A stretch of DNA of 64,000 bases. Origin: MADRE3 sp963718195 (GTDB taxonomy: Bacteria; Desulfobacterota; Desulfobulbia; Desulfobulbales; Desulfocapsaceae). The notes under the pieces were generated by a model. It was not told the DNA's origin. It made no database searches and saw nothing but the letters and a program-made list of their open reading frames with translations. The position numbers and the translations under genes are program-made. Each line of letters opens with the position of its first letter. The stretch's first letter is position 1. This document shows, in pieces, positions 52,454 through 62,466 of this stretch. The stretch is taken from assembly GCA_963718195.1 (NCBI GenBank), contig CAVQYQ010000005.1:744001-808000 (forward strand), written 5' to 3'.

Positions 52454-53490
52454 CTGCCCCCTATCACCGTGTTTTTCACATCACTGCTATCGTCATCTTT
52501 TTAACTGCATCTGCAGCCTGCAAATCTGAGCATTCCGGTTCATCAGCAGTTGTCGAAACACTCCCGGCAGAGCGTGTGGAGGTGATTATCGCCGAACAAA
52601 GTTCCCCTCCAAGGCAGGTAGAGATCATGGGGACAGTCCAGGCAGCCGAGAGTGCCTCAATTGCCGCAAAAATTAGTGGAAACATAACCGACATTCTGGT
52701 CAATCCCGGCTCTCGCGTTAATCAGGGAGACCTGCTTGTCTCAATCAGTGCAGGTGAAATTTCCGCAAAACTTCTGCAGGCGCAGGCACAACTGGAACAG
52801 GCTACAAGAAACCTCACCAGAGAACAGAACCTGTTGAAAAAAAATGCGGCGACAACTGAGATGGTAAAAACACTCGAGGAGACAAAAAAGATTGCTGAAG
52901 CCGTCTATAAAGAAGCTCGGACGATGCTGAGCTACACCTCTATCGAAGCACCTTTCGATGGAATTATAACAAAAAAGCATGCCAACATCGGAGATCTTGC
53001 AACTCCCGGCACCCCACTTATTCAAATCGAAAGCGAATCTCAGCTACAGGTCATTACCGATATCCCCGAATCACTCATCCTGGAAATTTCCATTGATGAC
53101 CGGCTACCCGTCTATATACCAGCTGCTGGTCTTGATATCATCGGTGTCGTAAAAGAGGTGGCCCCTACTGCCGATACACGGTCCAGAACAGCCCAGGTAA
53201 AGTTGTCGATTCCTTCAGAAGCCAAAATCAGGTCGGGACAGTTTGCCCGGGTGAGCCTGCCTGGCACAACTGGTAGCGCCATCCTGTTGCCAAAAACAGC
53301 AGTGCGACCGTTTGGCCAGATGGAACGGATTTTCACGGTCAGGGACCAGAGCGCTCAACTGAAACTGGTCAAGACCGGTCTCACCTACGGCAGTAACGTT
53401 GAAATCCTCTCAGGAATTGAACCCGGAGATACAATTATTGTTTCACCAGAAATACAATTACAAGACGGGCAACCGGTCACCCTGCAATAG
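52450..53490 (+). CDS. RND membrane fusion protein (lipoprotein)
   Basis: A 346-residue adaptor with a lipoprotein-like signal (FLTASAAC, Lys next, residues 1-25), a lipoyl half VEIMGTVQAAESASIAAKISGNITDILVNPGSRV, a helical hairpin (residues ~95-155), the second lipoyl half SIEAPFDGIITKKHANIGDLATPGTPLIQIE, and beta-barrel and membrane-proximal domains with ILLPKTAVRPFG. The last part resembles CusB/MexA-type adaptors. Its ATG overlaps the TolC stop. Confidence 0.9.
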   Translation: MTAPYHRVFHITAIVIFLTASAACKSEHSGSSAVVETLPAERVEVIIAEQSSPPRQVEIMGTVQAAESASIAAKISGNITDILVNPGSRVNQGDLLVSISAGEISAKLLQAQAQLEQATRNLTREQNLLKKNAATTEMVKTLEETKKIAEAVYKEARTMLSYTSIEAPFDGIITKKHANIGDLATPGTPLIQIESESQLQVITDIPESLILEISIDDRLPVYIPAAGLDIIGVVKEVAPTADTRSRTAQVKLSIPSEAKIRSGQFARVSLPGTTGSAILLPKTAVRPFGQMERIFTVRDQSAQLKLVKTGLTYGSNVEILSGIEPGDTIIVSPEIQLQDGQPVTLQ

Positions 53491-53525
53491 CTCCCTCACG
53501 AAATTTGATAAAGCAATGAATTGTC

Positions 53526-56500
53526 ATGGACACAAAAAGTAAAACGCAGAGCGGCTTTGCAGGCAGGTTGGCCGCAGCCTTTATTGATTCCAAGCTGACA
53601 CCGCTTGGTATTATCGCCTCGCTCCTTCTTGGAATTATGGCCATCGGTATGCTGCCCCGTGAAGAAGAACCCCAGATCAAAGTACCGATGATCGACGTGA
53701 TGGTCGTCATGGAAGGAGCGACTCCAAAGGAGGTAGAGGAACAGGTGACCGTTCCGATGGAAAAGCTGCTCTACGAGCTTCCTGACGTTGAGTATATCTA
53801 CTCAACGTCCATGGCCGGACAGAGTCTGCTGGTCGTCAGGTTCTATGTCGGTGCAGATCTGGAAACTGCCATAGTCAGGTTAAACCAGAAACTTGCCACC
53901 AATTTCGATCGGATTCCCCACAATGTATCCCGTCCTCTTATAAAGCCTCACACCATAGATGATGTGCCGATCCTGGCCCTGACATTTCACAGCAACAATT
54001 ATGATCACTACACACTCAGGCGGCTCGCTGCCCAGGTTGATGATTCCATAAAAAATATCCCGGATGTCGCTGAAACAAAACTGATCGGCGGCACAAAACG
54101 TCAGGTCAGAATTCGAATTGACCCTCTGCTGCTGACGGCTAGAAATATTTCTATTAATGAACTGATCCCTATTCTTCAGCAGGCAAACCGGCAAAGTTTT
54201 TCGGGAAACCTTGTCAGTTATAATCGAGAAATTCAGTTGCAGACAGGGACATTTCTGGCCTCCCGCGATGAAATCGGCAGGATTGTTGTCGGTGTTCACG
54301 GGGGAAAGCCTGTTTATCTCGAAGAAGTTGCTGAAATCATAGACGGACATGAAGAAGTATCCGATTATGTACTGCATGGCAGTAAAAAATCACATGAGCT
54401 TGAGGCGGCCGTCACCTTGTCTATCGGCAAGAGGCCCGGGGCCAATGCGGTCTCGGTCGTTGCATCTGTCATGGAAAAAGTTGACAGCCTGAAGAAAACG
54501 CTGATCCCCTCTGATATCAAACTCAGTGTTACCCGTGATTACGGTGCAACAGCATCTGAAAAATCCAATGAGCTCCTGTTGCATATGGCCATTGCCGTAT
54601 TTGGTGTCGCGATACTGATTCTCATCTTTCTAGGATGGAGAGAGTCCCTGGTCGTTATGCTGGCAATTCCTTCAACCCTTGCGCTTACCCTGCTGGTTTT
54701 CTACCTGTACGGGTATACACTTAACAGAATTACCCTGTTTGCCTTGATATTCTCCATAGGAATCCTCGTCGACGACGCAATCGTTGTCGTGGAAAATATC
54801 GTGCGTCACATGAGACTGCCCCATAACAGTAATCGATCACTCACTGTCATCGCTGTCGAAGCAGTTGGAGAAGTCGGTAACCCCACTATTCTTGCGACCT
54901 GGGCCGTAATAGCAGCTATTCTGCCAATGGCATTTGTCGGCGGGTTGATGGGACCGTATATGAGACCTATTCCAATTGGGGCCTCGGCTGCGATGCTCTT
55001 TTCCCTGATTATTGCCTTCACGGTCACACCGTGGGCAGCAACCCACATACTCAGAAAAAAAGTCGCCCAGCACAACGGTCGTGGACATGACGAGGTACCA
55101 GACGATTTCTTCACCCGACTCTATCACCGGGTCATGGACCCCCTGCTCGCCCATGCTCGTTGGCGATTCCTGTTTTTTATCGTGATAACAACTCTTTTAC
55201 TTGGCTCTTCAGCAATGGTTGGTCTCGGACTGGTGAAAGTGAAAATGCTGCCGTTTGATAACAAGAGTGAGTTCCAGGTCATCATCGATATGCCCGAAGG
55301 AACAACGCTTGAACATACATCCCAGGTGGCTCTTGAAATGGCAAAGGCGGTCAAAGCTGATCCCGCTGTTGTTGACTACCAGGTATATGTTGGCACCGCA
55401 TCGCCCTATAATTTCAACGGTCTGGTCAGACATTATTTTCTCCGCACCGGTCCGACGGTTGCAGACATTCAGGTGAATCTTCTGCCGAAACATTCCCGTG
55501 AGCTTAAAAGTCATGATATCGCCAAGAGACTTCGTCCCCAGCTCGTTGAAATTGCCAATCATCACGGGGCCACGCTCGCTGTAGCCGAGGTCCCTCCCGG
55601 GCCACCGGTGCTCCAGACGATCGTTGCCGAAATCTATGGCGAGACCGATGAAAAACGTGTCGCTCTCGCCCATCAGGTCAAGAGGATATTCGAAACGACT
55701 GAGGGTGTCGTTGATATTGACTGGTACCGTGAAACCGAACGGAAAAAGACTGTCATTACAGTAGACAAGGAGAAAGCGGCGCTCAACGGTATAACTGAAG
55801 GCCAAATTACCCGTGCCATCCGTTTGGCGGTGAGTGGCATATCAGTTGACCTCTTTCATCAACCCCAAGATAAAGAACCCATCGAAATTGTCATGGAGCT
55901 CCCGCGATCTCAACGATCACGTGTAGATGAATTGTTAAATATATCTCTACGTTCGGAACGTGATCTCTTTGCACCGCTTGTTCCCCTCCGTGAGTTGGTG
56001 AATGTATCATTTATTGATGTTGAGCAGCCGATATATCGTAAAAACCTGAAGCCGGTCCTTTATGTGACTGCAGACGTCGCAGGCGCTGTAGAAAGTCCTG
56101 TCTACGCGATATTTGACATGAACAGTCGAATCCAAGCCCTTGACGCTCAAACGTTCGGCGGCTCCGGCAAAAGTATTACGATCTACAATTTATTCCAACC
56201 TTTTGATGAAAAAGAGCCATCGATGAAATGGGATGGGGAATGGCATATTACCCTCGAGGTCTTTCGTGATCTGGGTTTGGCTTTCTGTGTTGTTCTTGTT
56301 CTGATTTATATGCTGATGGTCGGCTGGTTCAAAAATTATATCACACCCCTTGTGGTCATGGCTGCAATCCCATTCTCGCTTATCGGCATCCTCCCAGCCC
56401 ACTGGGCATTCGGGGCCTTCTTCACGGCGACCTCAATGATCGGATTCATGGCCGGTGCTGGAATTGTGGTTAGAAATTCAATTATCCTGGTCGATTTCAT

Positions 56501-56753
56501 AGAGCTTCGAATCAGGGACGGCCTTTCCCTGGCCGATGCGGTTGTTGAAGCAGGAGCCGTTCGTTTTCGCCCGATGTTGTTAACCGCTTTGGCGGTTGTT
56601 GTCGGGGCCTCAGTGATCCTGGCCGATCCAATATTTCAGGGACTTGCCATTTCTCTGATGTTTGGTGAAATAGCTTCTCTGCTGGTCAGCAGGATGGCTG
56701 TTCCCGTGATGTATTTCGTGGTAAAAAAACAATCGCACGAGAAGATACCGTAG
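53526..56753 (+). CDS. RND efflux pump (AcrB/CzcA-like)
   Basis: A 1,075-residue pump. Key parts: N-terminal helix TPLGIIASLLLGIMAIGMLPREEEPQIKVPMIDVMVVMEGATPKEVEEQ, porter domain, proton-relay helix SIGILVDDAIVVVENIVRHM (adjacent Asp pair), and in the second half GLAFCVVLVLIYMLMVGWFKNYITP, MAGAGIVVRNSIILVDFIELR and VRFRPMLLTALAVVV. The R-N-S in GIVVRNSIIL replaces the usual N-D-S of hydrophobic-drug pumps, which is characteristic of one RND branch. It completes the TolC-MFP-RND operon and ends at the strong terminator at 56774-56812. Confidence 0.9.
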   Translation: MDTKSKTQSGFAGRLAAAFIDSKLTPLGIIASLLLGIMAIGMLPREEEPQIKVPMIDVMVVMEGATPKEVEEQVTVPMEKLLYELPDVEYIYSTSMAGQSLLVVRFYVGADLETAIVRLNQKLATNFDRIPHNVSRPLIKPHTIDDVPILALTFHSNNYDHYTLRRLAAQVDDSIKNIPDVAETKLIGGTKRQVRIRIDPLLLTARNISINELIPILQQANRQSFSGNLVSYNREIQLQTGTFLASRDEIGRIVVGVHGGKPVYLEEVAEIIDGHEEVSDYVLHGSKKSHELEAAVTLSIGKRPGANAVSVVASVMEKVDSLKKTLIPSDIKLSVTRDYGATASEKSNELLLHMAIAVFGVAILILIFLGWRESLVVMLAIPSTLALTLLVFYLYGYTLNRITLFALIFSIGILVDDAIVVVENIVRHMRLPHNSNRSLTVIAVEAVGEVGNPTILATWAVIAAILPMAFVGGLMGPYMRPIPIGASAAMLFSLIIAFTVTPWAATHILRKKVAQHNGRGHDEVPDDFFTRLYHRVMDPLLAHARWRFLFFIVITTLLLGSSAMVGLGLVKVKMLPFDNKSEFQVIIDMPEGTTLEHTSQVALEMAKAVKADPAVVDYQVYVGTASPYNFNGLVRHYFLRTGPTVADIQVNLLPKHSRELKSHDIAKRLRPQLVEIANHHGATLAVAEVPPGPPVLQTIVAEIYGETDEKRVALAHQVKRIFETTEGVVDIDWYRETERKKTVITVDKEKAALNGITEGQITRAIRLAVSGISVDLFHQPQDKEPIEIVMELPRSQRSRVDELLNISLRSERDLFAPLVPLRELVNVSFIDVEQPIYRKNLKPVLYVTADVAGAVESPVYAIFDMNSRIQALDAQTFGGSGKSITIYNLFQPFDEKEPSMKWDGEWHITLEVFRDLGLAFCVVLVLIYMLMVGWFKNYITPLVVMAAIPFSLIGILPAHWAFGAFFTATSMIGFMAGAGIVVRNSIILVDFIELRIRDGLSLADAVVEAGAVRFRPMLLTALAVVVGASVILADPIFQGLAISLMFGEIASLLVSRMAVPVMYFVVKKQSHEKIP

Positions 56754-56773
56754 CAACACGGCATCAAGAAAAG

Positions 56774-56812
56774 AAAAAACCTGCACTTCAAAAATTGAAG
56801 GCAGGTTTTTTA
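56774..56812. terminator. Bidirectional rho-independent terminator
   Basis: AAAAAACCTGC (56774-56784) pairs with GCAGGTTTTTT (56801-56811), with a further ACTTCAA/TTGAAG stem above it and a short A-rich loop. The T-tract on one strand and the A-run on the other let it end both the RND gene and the lipoprotein gene that converge here. Confidence 0.9.
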
Positions 56813-56832
56813 AGATACGGACGGATAAACAG

Positions 56833-58719
56833 CTACTGGAGATCTTCCGGTCGCATAACCGGCAGGGTGGAGTTGAAAGGGCTGTTTTCTTTTTCTACGA
56901 CAGGCGCAGGCAGGTCAAATGCGTCCATTCCTGTTGATGGCAGTGCTTCTCTATTATTCTGCTGAGCTGCTTTTTCGCGCTCTTCCATCTCGATTGCCGG
57001 AAGCAGAAGGGGATCCAGTTCATTCATTTCTTTCTCAACTCTATTAATATTGCCAATTACCTTTTTGGCAATATCTACATCCGGGTATTTAACCAGTATA
57101 TTTTGAAGAATGGAACGCGATTCTATCAGCAACCGTTTTTTTCCCTCAATATCAGTGGTCTTGGTGAAACGAATAAATAACTCAGCCGCTTTTCTCCTGT
57201 CAGCCTTGGCTGCCTGGAGCGATAATTCTTCTATTTTCACCTGGGCTTTTCCCTGATAGCCGGTATCAAGGAGTTCGGTAAAGATGATGATGGCACCGTC
57301 GTAATCGTCCTGATCCGCCAGGAGCATGCCCTCGTTCCATTTGCGCTGCAGATCCTGCATCTTCTCGATTTTGAGTGTTTCCCGTTCTACGGCCTCTGCC
57401 AGTACCAGTTCGTCGATTTTGGTTTTCACCTGCTGGATTTTATCGGCACCAATGATATCTTCAGGGATATTCTGAAGCAGGTCCATGGCATCCTGAAACT
57501 TTCTCTCGCTGGTGTATTGGTCAACCTGGGTAAAAAATGCTTCAAACCAACCATCAGCGCGACGGAGCGCGTCTTCTTTAATAACATCAACGTTTGAAGA
57601 CACCGGTGAATAGGGATAATTCTGCAGATATTCATCGGCCTGCCAGATTATTTTATATCCGTCTTTTTCCGGCTGAAAACTGAGGTAGTCACGCATCAGC
57701 CGGGAGAATTCCGTAAGTTCAGGACTTCCCTTGGTACTTCGTTCAAGTATTGACAGCTGCAGCTTTGACCATTCCTCAATCCAGCCGATATTTGAGTAAT
57801 CATCTGAAATCTGGTCATATTGTCCTTCAGCTGCAAGATAATTACCCGATGCAGTGTAGAGGTCAGCAAGTATTTTTCGCAGTGACAATACATCTGTCGG
57901 CTGCTCGTTGGATACCGACATCTCATCAACGATCTGCTGATAGATCTCGGCGGCCTTTTCCTGCTGCCCCAGATAAATCAAGGCATTGCCATAAAGAATC
58001 TTTGTTTTCAGGTCGACACGCTCAACCTGGTACTGGGGAATCTTCAGCCAGACCTGAACGACCTCATCATATTCTTTACTTGAGGAGTACCGTTCAATCA
58101 GGGTCTCAATCTGGTTGAGGTCTGCCCCCTCCTGCCGCCGCTGCCATCCTGCCGCTTTGTCTTCTGTCGTTGCCAACATCCTGCCGCAGACACTGTCAAG
58201 AAAGGCAATATCCATTTTCTGGAGGTCAAGCACGTCTTCGGTGCGGAAAAGATCCGCTTCAGAGATCATATTTCTCTGCAGCAGATCGTCATACAACTTG
58301 TTGTAGCCGTTCAATACCTTCTGCAGGTCACGGAAACAGCGGACCATTGAATTAGTCTGTTCTTCGTTCAGGCTCATGACGACAGATTGCTGGTCAAGCT
58401 CCTTCCAGCGCTCAAGTTTCCGACCATATTCAAAAATTCGATCGTTTACATAGTCGATTGATGGCAACACTACTGCAGGTGGTTGAGCCTCTTGGCCATA
58501 ACCAGTTCCTATAACAGGTTGCTCGATTGGTTGGGGTGTTGCTTTCACTTGAGGATAGCCGCTGTCCTCTGCAGTTGGTTCAATGATCTGTTCTGAAATC
58601 TGGGCTTGGCTGTTGTCAGAGCTCCGCTGGGCAGGTGGCGGCTGAACCCGTGTTTGAGTACAACCCGCAACCGTGACCAAGAACGTCACAAAAAGGATTA
58701 GTAATTTGGTATTGTTCAT
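56833..58719 (-). CDS. Outer-membrane TPR-like lipoprotein, possible PBP activator
   Basis: From the ATG at 58719 this is a 628-residue protein with a lipobox FVTFLVTVAGC and Thr next to the lipid cysteine, so it should sort to the outer membrane. A Pro/Gln-rich linker (residues ~25-80) is followed by an all-helical region (~90-600) with TPR-like repeats (LYGNALIYLGQQEKAAEIYQQIVDEM; LADLYTASGNYLAAEGQYDQIS; WNEGMLLADQDDYDGAIIIFTELLDTGY). The C-terminus is a low-complexity Pro/Glu tail. It lies just downstream of the giant PBP gene on the same strand. Outer-membrane TPR lipoproteins such as LpoA and LpoP activate class A PBPs; the position suggests the same job, but this is inference. Confidence 0.8.
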   Translation of the reverse strand: MNNTKLLILFVTFLVTVAGCTQTRVQPPPAQRSSDNSQAQISEQIIEPTAEDSGYPQVKATPQPIEQPVIGTGYGQEAQPPAVVLPSIDYVNDRIFEYGRKLERWKELDQQSVVMSLNEEQTNSMVRCFRDLQKVLNGYNKLYDDLLQRNMISEADLFRTEDVLDLQKMDIAFLDSVCGRMLATTEDKAAGWQRRQEGADLNQIETLIERYSSSKEYDEVVQVWLKIPQYQVERVDLKTKILYGNALIYLGQQEKAAEIYQQIVDEMSVSNEQPTDVLSLRKILADLYTASGNYLAAEGQYDQISDDYSNIGWIEEWSKLQLSILERSTKGSPELTEFSRLMRDYLSFQPEKDGYKIIWQADEYLQNYPYSPVSSNVDVIKEDALRRADGWFEAFFTQVDQYTSERKFQDAMDLLQNIPEDIIGADKIQQVKTKIDELVLAEAVERETLKIEKMQDLQRKWNEGMLLADQDDYDGAIIIFTELLDTGYQGKAQVKIEELSLQAAKADRRKAAELFIRFTKTTDIEGKKRLLIESRSILQNILVKYPDVDIAKKVIGNINRVEKEMNELDPLLLPAIEMEEREKAAQQNNREALPSTGMDAFDLPAPVVEKENSPFNSTLPVMRPEDLQ

Positions 58720-58857
58720 ATGAATGTTCGCTTGTAATTTTGAATGAGAACGGCCAGACAATGAAAACGTCTACTCGAACAGATAGTAATAACCTATCGG
58801 AGAAAAAGCAAAAAGAGTTTATCAAATTGATAGCTGCAGAAAGATTTAAGAAAATTT

Positions 58858-61800
58858 TCACAACTCTTCTACAATGATACCTGCTGCAGCCATTGGTGAT
58901 TCGGCCTCAAGCGCCCAGAAAGGAGCAAATTCCTGACTGCTCTTGAAGCCGTTGTCCTGTTCCAGAGTGCCGAAGGTCATGATAGAGGGTTTATATCGAT
59001 CCACTTCGTCAATCTTTTTGGGCGGATCGGGTATGATTCCGCCATCAGTTGCAGAAACCCCGATATTAACCTGACCGATCGGGTCTCTCTTGAGGATGAG
59101 CCCATAAAAGGAGAGATCCACCGGGTCAAGACTTTCTGAGTAGCTATTCTCCCTTATCAGGCTGTTGACAATATCAACCCAGGCCGGCAATGCGCCGCCC
59201 GCGCCGGTGATTCTTGTTGTTCCCTTCCGCATGGCCTTGTTATCGTCATACCCCACATAAACCCCGACAGAATAACCACCTGGAATTAAGAACGAATGCC
59301 CGTCACTGTTCAGTGACGGCAGATATCCAAAGAAAGAGGCGTTGGTATACCTGTTTGCCGTTCCCGTTTTGCCAAGCAAAGGTACAGACAGGGAAAATTC
59401 GTCAGAGCCACTGAGCCCATCCCCGTCACTCGTCAGTTTTACATGACTGTCTGCATATTTGCCGGTACCGAACTTGACGGTGTTTTCCAAAACATGTCCG
59501 ACAGCCAGGGCAGTCTTCGGTGAAACAACGGTCTTTTTCTCTGCCTCTGGTCGGTACAGCACAACACCGTCCTCAGATTCGATGCGATCAAGTATGGCAA
59601 GAACGTTGTTCATCTCACCGTTTTTCTCCCTAAAAACGGATACTTCGCCGGTTACTAGAGCCTCATATATCCTGGTCGTTTCAAGCAGTGTCACGACGTT
59701 TGAACCAAGAGGAAAAGAAAGTACCGGTTCCATTTTACTTTCAACGCCAAGCGCTTTGCCAAAGGCAACCAGGTAGTGGAGACCGACCAGTGTCCTGTAA
59801 TCATGGACATGTTCTAGCACTTCCATACTGTATGGAAGCAGTTTTTTCATGTATTGATACTCCTGGTCTACAAGCTCTTTGACAAAATCATGCGCCGCAA
59901 CAGAGATAACCCCGTTAAGCCTGATATCCTCAACAAAAACCTGCCGGGATCCCTGATCAAGTCGGGCAAGGTGTTTCTGGACCTCACGTTTATCAAGACG
60001 CAGGTATTCTGGTGAGACAACGGATGGATAGTCGAAGACATAGCTGCTCGTCAAACGGTCATAATAGAGTTGCGGTCTCCCAGATTCATTTTTTGCGGTG
60101 TCGGGATTAATCCACACTGAAGGGTCCGTTTGTTGCTCCAGATAGATTTGCAATTCACCCCTCATCCGGGATAGAGCCAGGAAGTTCTTTTTCAGCATGT
60201 TCCTGCGCAGGATGAGCTCATTCTTCTCAGAATCAGTCAGGGTTTTATCACTCCTGAGTTCGGCTCTTATCTGATCACTAAATTCGCTAAAGCCAAGTCC
60301 ATAGTGGAGATTTTTGAGTGGCTCATAGTCTGCTTCCAGTCCTTCAAAAACCAGGTCAGGTTTTATCTGTTGCAGGGTCTTGTGATAGGCAGCCTTTCGC
60401 AATAGATCCTGGTTGACAATAATTCCATAACGATCTCGCAGCCGGGATCTGAACAATCGATACGGCTCTTTTTCGCCATCCACGACCCGAGGAGCCAGTC
60501 CAACCTTGGAGGCGACCTCCTCCAGGCGTAGCCTGCCCAGCTGGTCACAGAGGTGCGTTGCCAGCCAGACAGAAGCCAGATTTTCCGAACGAACTCCGGC
60601 CCAGCTCATGGAAACAAGCTCGTTATCAATTTTATGATCAGGCCGTGGGAAATAAGGCTGATTCTGGAAAACAAAAACATCTCGCTTGTTGGGCAACAGG
60701 TCAGCACTGTTCCACCCCAGTTGAAGCGCTGCAGCGTAGACGAATGGCTTAAATGACGATCCCATCGTCCGTTTTCCATACACTGCGCGATTAAAGAATC
60801 TGTTTTCAACCCCGCCGGCGACTGAAGCAATTCGTCCATTCTGCATGACGATCGCCCCGCCGTTGACAAGCGGAAACTTCTCTAGATCGAGAACTGCCTT
60901 GCCGTCATCATCGATCTCTCTGATACTGGCCCAAATTTTGTCACCCGGTTCTATTTGAGACACCAGCCCGTCGTAATCAGAGGCGGATGTCTCACTCCAG
61001 CGATTTTTATGATATTTGACCCGGGCATCAACGAGCCTGTCGAGGCCTTGACGATCAATGGATCCGCTCCCGACTTTGCTGCCGAAATCAACCTCGATTT
61101 CAGACTCCTTCTCTTCAGTTTTGACAGAAACAACAGTACCAAAAAGAAACGCCTGTTTCTCAAATTTCAGATCTCCCTGATATTCTGTATCACTCAATTC
61201 AGCCTGAACCTCTTCACGCTCAAATCCTCTTAACCGAACATCGAGATAGGAAAGCTGCTTTCGCAAGGCGTGGAGGGTATCCTGCTGAAGGGTCTGGTGG
61301 ACCGTAGTTATCACTCTGATACCGGAGGTAGCGATATTATCGATACCGTGAATCGCAAGTGCTTCGACAACCTGATCAGAAGCAACGGCATCGGTGACGA
61401 GTTCCATGATATAGTCAAGTGAATAACCAACCGATCCTTTATTGAACGGAACATCCGCAGCGGATACTTGATTGTAGGCGTATTCACCGATCATCCCCAG
61501 GTCTCTCATGTTCTTGAGAACATAGGCGACCCGAGCCTTGCCCCGCTCTTTTGCCTGGTCTACAGCCTCATCGGTTCTTTTTATAAATGGATTGTAATAA
61601 TTGGGACGTTTTACACTGGCTGCAATATAGGCCGATTCGATCAAGGTGAGTTCCTCGGGTTCCTTGTCGAAATAATAGCGGGCCGCTACACCAAGGCCAA
61701 GACCATTGCCGCTCACGAAAAACTGGTTCGCATAAAACTCAAGTATTTGTTCTTTGCTGTAATGATATTCAAGCCTGAGCGCATAGATCAGCTCTTTCAT

Positions 61801-62229
61801 CTTCGCCTGAAAGGAGCGATCCTGCCGTTTAAAGAGATTTTTGGCAGCTTGCTGGGTCAGGGTGCTGCCCCCCTGGACAACACGCCTGGCCTGTACGTTC
61901 TTTATCGCCGCCCGGGTTATCCCGACCACGTCAAAACCGAAATGGGAAAAAAAACGGTTATCTTCAGCAGCAATTAATGCATCAATAAACGTTTCAGGGA
62001 TGTTTTCATACTCGATATACTGCCGGTGTGCATCGGCAAAAAATACCCCGAGCGGGGTGATCCCGTCATTGTAAAAAACCGGACTCTCTTTACCCAGTAT
62101 GCGGCGAATATTGTCTTCAGAGATTTCCTCACCCGGCTCAAGCACAACAAGCCAGTAAAGGGCACCGCCGGCACCTAGAAAGACAAGAAAAACCAATAGA
62201 AACAATGTGAAAAATATTTTTTTTATCAT
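58858..62229 (-). CDS. Very large class A penicillin-binding protein with an insertion in the transpeptidase domain
   Basis: A ~1,123-residue bifunctional peptidoglycan synthase. After one membrane helix (~5-30) the GT51 glycosyltransferase runs over ~60-250, with ALIAAEDNRFF (catalytic E89), GGSTLTQQAAKNL, LEFYANQ and ARYYFDK. Residues ~300-440 are an OB-like linker. The transpeptidase has GSSFKPF (S491, K494), SEN (548-550) and LLGKTGTANRY (K954-T-G). Between SEN and the conserved ALGVESKMEPVLSFPLGS segment (~825-845) lies ~240 residues of extra, mostly helical sequence (~590-815). Typical class A PBPs are 750-850 residues. ATG at 62229 (a TTG lies just upstream). Followed by the TPR lipoprotein gene. 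Confidence 0.9.
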   Translation of the reverse strand: MIKKIFFTLFLLVFLVFLGAGGALYWLVVLEPGEEISEDNIRRILGKESPVFYNDGITPLGVFFADAHRQYIEYENIPETFIDALIAAEDNRFFSHFGFDVVGITRAAIKNVQARRVVQGGSTLTQQAAKNLFKRQDRSFQAKMKELIYALRLEYHYSKEQILEFYANQFFVSGNGLGLGVAARYYFDKEPEELTLIESAYIAASVKRPNYYNPFIKRTDEAVDQAKERGKARVAYVLKNMRDLGMIGEYAYNQVSAADVPFNKGSVGYSLDYIMELVTDAVASDQVVEALAIHGIDNIATSGIRVITTVHQTLQQDTLHALRKQLSYLDVRLRGFEREEVQAELSDTEYQGDLKFEKQAFLFGTVVSVKTEEKESEIEVDFGSKVGSGSIDRQGLDRLVDARVKYHKNRWSETSASDYDGLVSQIEPGDKIWASIREIDDDGKAVLDLEKFPLVNGGAIVMQNGRIASVAGGVENRFFNRAVYGKRTMGSSFKPFVYAAALQLGWNSADLLPNKRDVFVFQNQPYFPRPDHKIDNELVSMSWAGVRSENLASVWLATHLCDQLGRLRLEEVASKVGLAPRVVDGEKEPYRLFRSRLRDRYGIIVNQDLLRKAAYHKTLQQIKPDLVFEGLEADYEPLKNLHYGLGFSEFSDQIRAELRSDKTLTDSEKNELILRRNMLKKNFLALSRMRGELQIYLEQQTDPSVWINPDTAKNESGRPQLYYDRLTSSYVFDYPSVVSPEYLRLDKREVQKHLARLDQGSRQVFVEDIRLNGVISVAAHDFVKELVDQEYQYMKKLLPYSMEVLEHVHDYRTLVGLHYLVAFGKALGVESKMEPVLSFPLGSNVVTLLETTRIYEALVTGEVSVFREKNGEMNNVLAILDRIESEDGVVLYRPEAEKKTVVSPKTALAVGHVLENTVKFGTGKYADSHVKLTSDGDGLSGSDEFSLSVPLLGKTGTANRYTNASFFGYLPSLNSDGHSFLIPGGYSVGVYVGYDDNKAMRKGTTRITGAGGALPAWVDIVNSLIRENSYSESLDPVDLSFYGLILKRDPIGQVNIGVSATDGGIIPDPPKKIDEVDRYKPSIMTFGTLEQDNGFKSSQEFAPFWALEAESPMAAAGIIVEEL

Positions 62230-62466
62230 CAACGCAAATTTAAACGGGTAGAATTGACTCTTTTCTGATAAAGATAGCCAACCCGGACGTTTTTCAACTC
62301 AAATTTCTTGATTTAGAGACTGCATCAGGGTTTAATAGAATAGTTTAACCTCACATTGAGGGTAGTGAGAATGTACATTGTTACTTAAGATATCTCAACC
62401 TGCTTTTAGCCTTCTTCTCCATGGTTTTTATGAGAAATGCTGAAGCATAAACTCTGTTATCATTTT

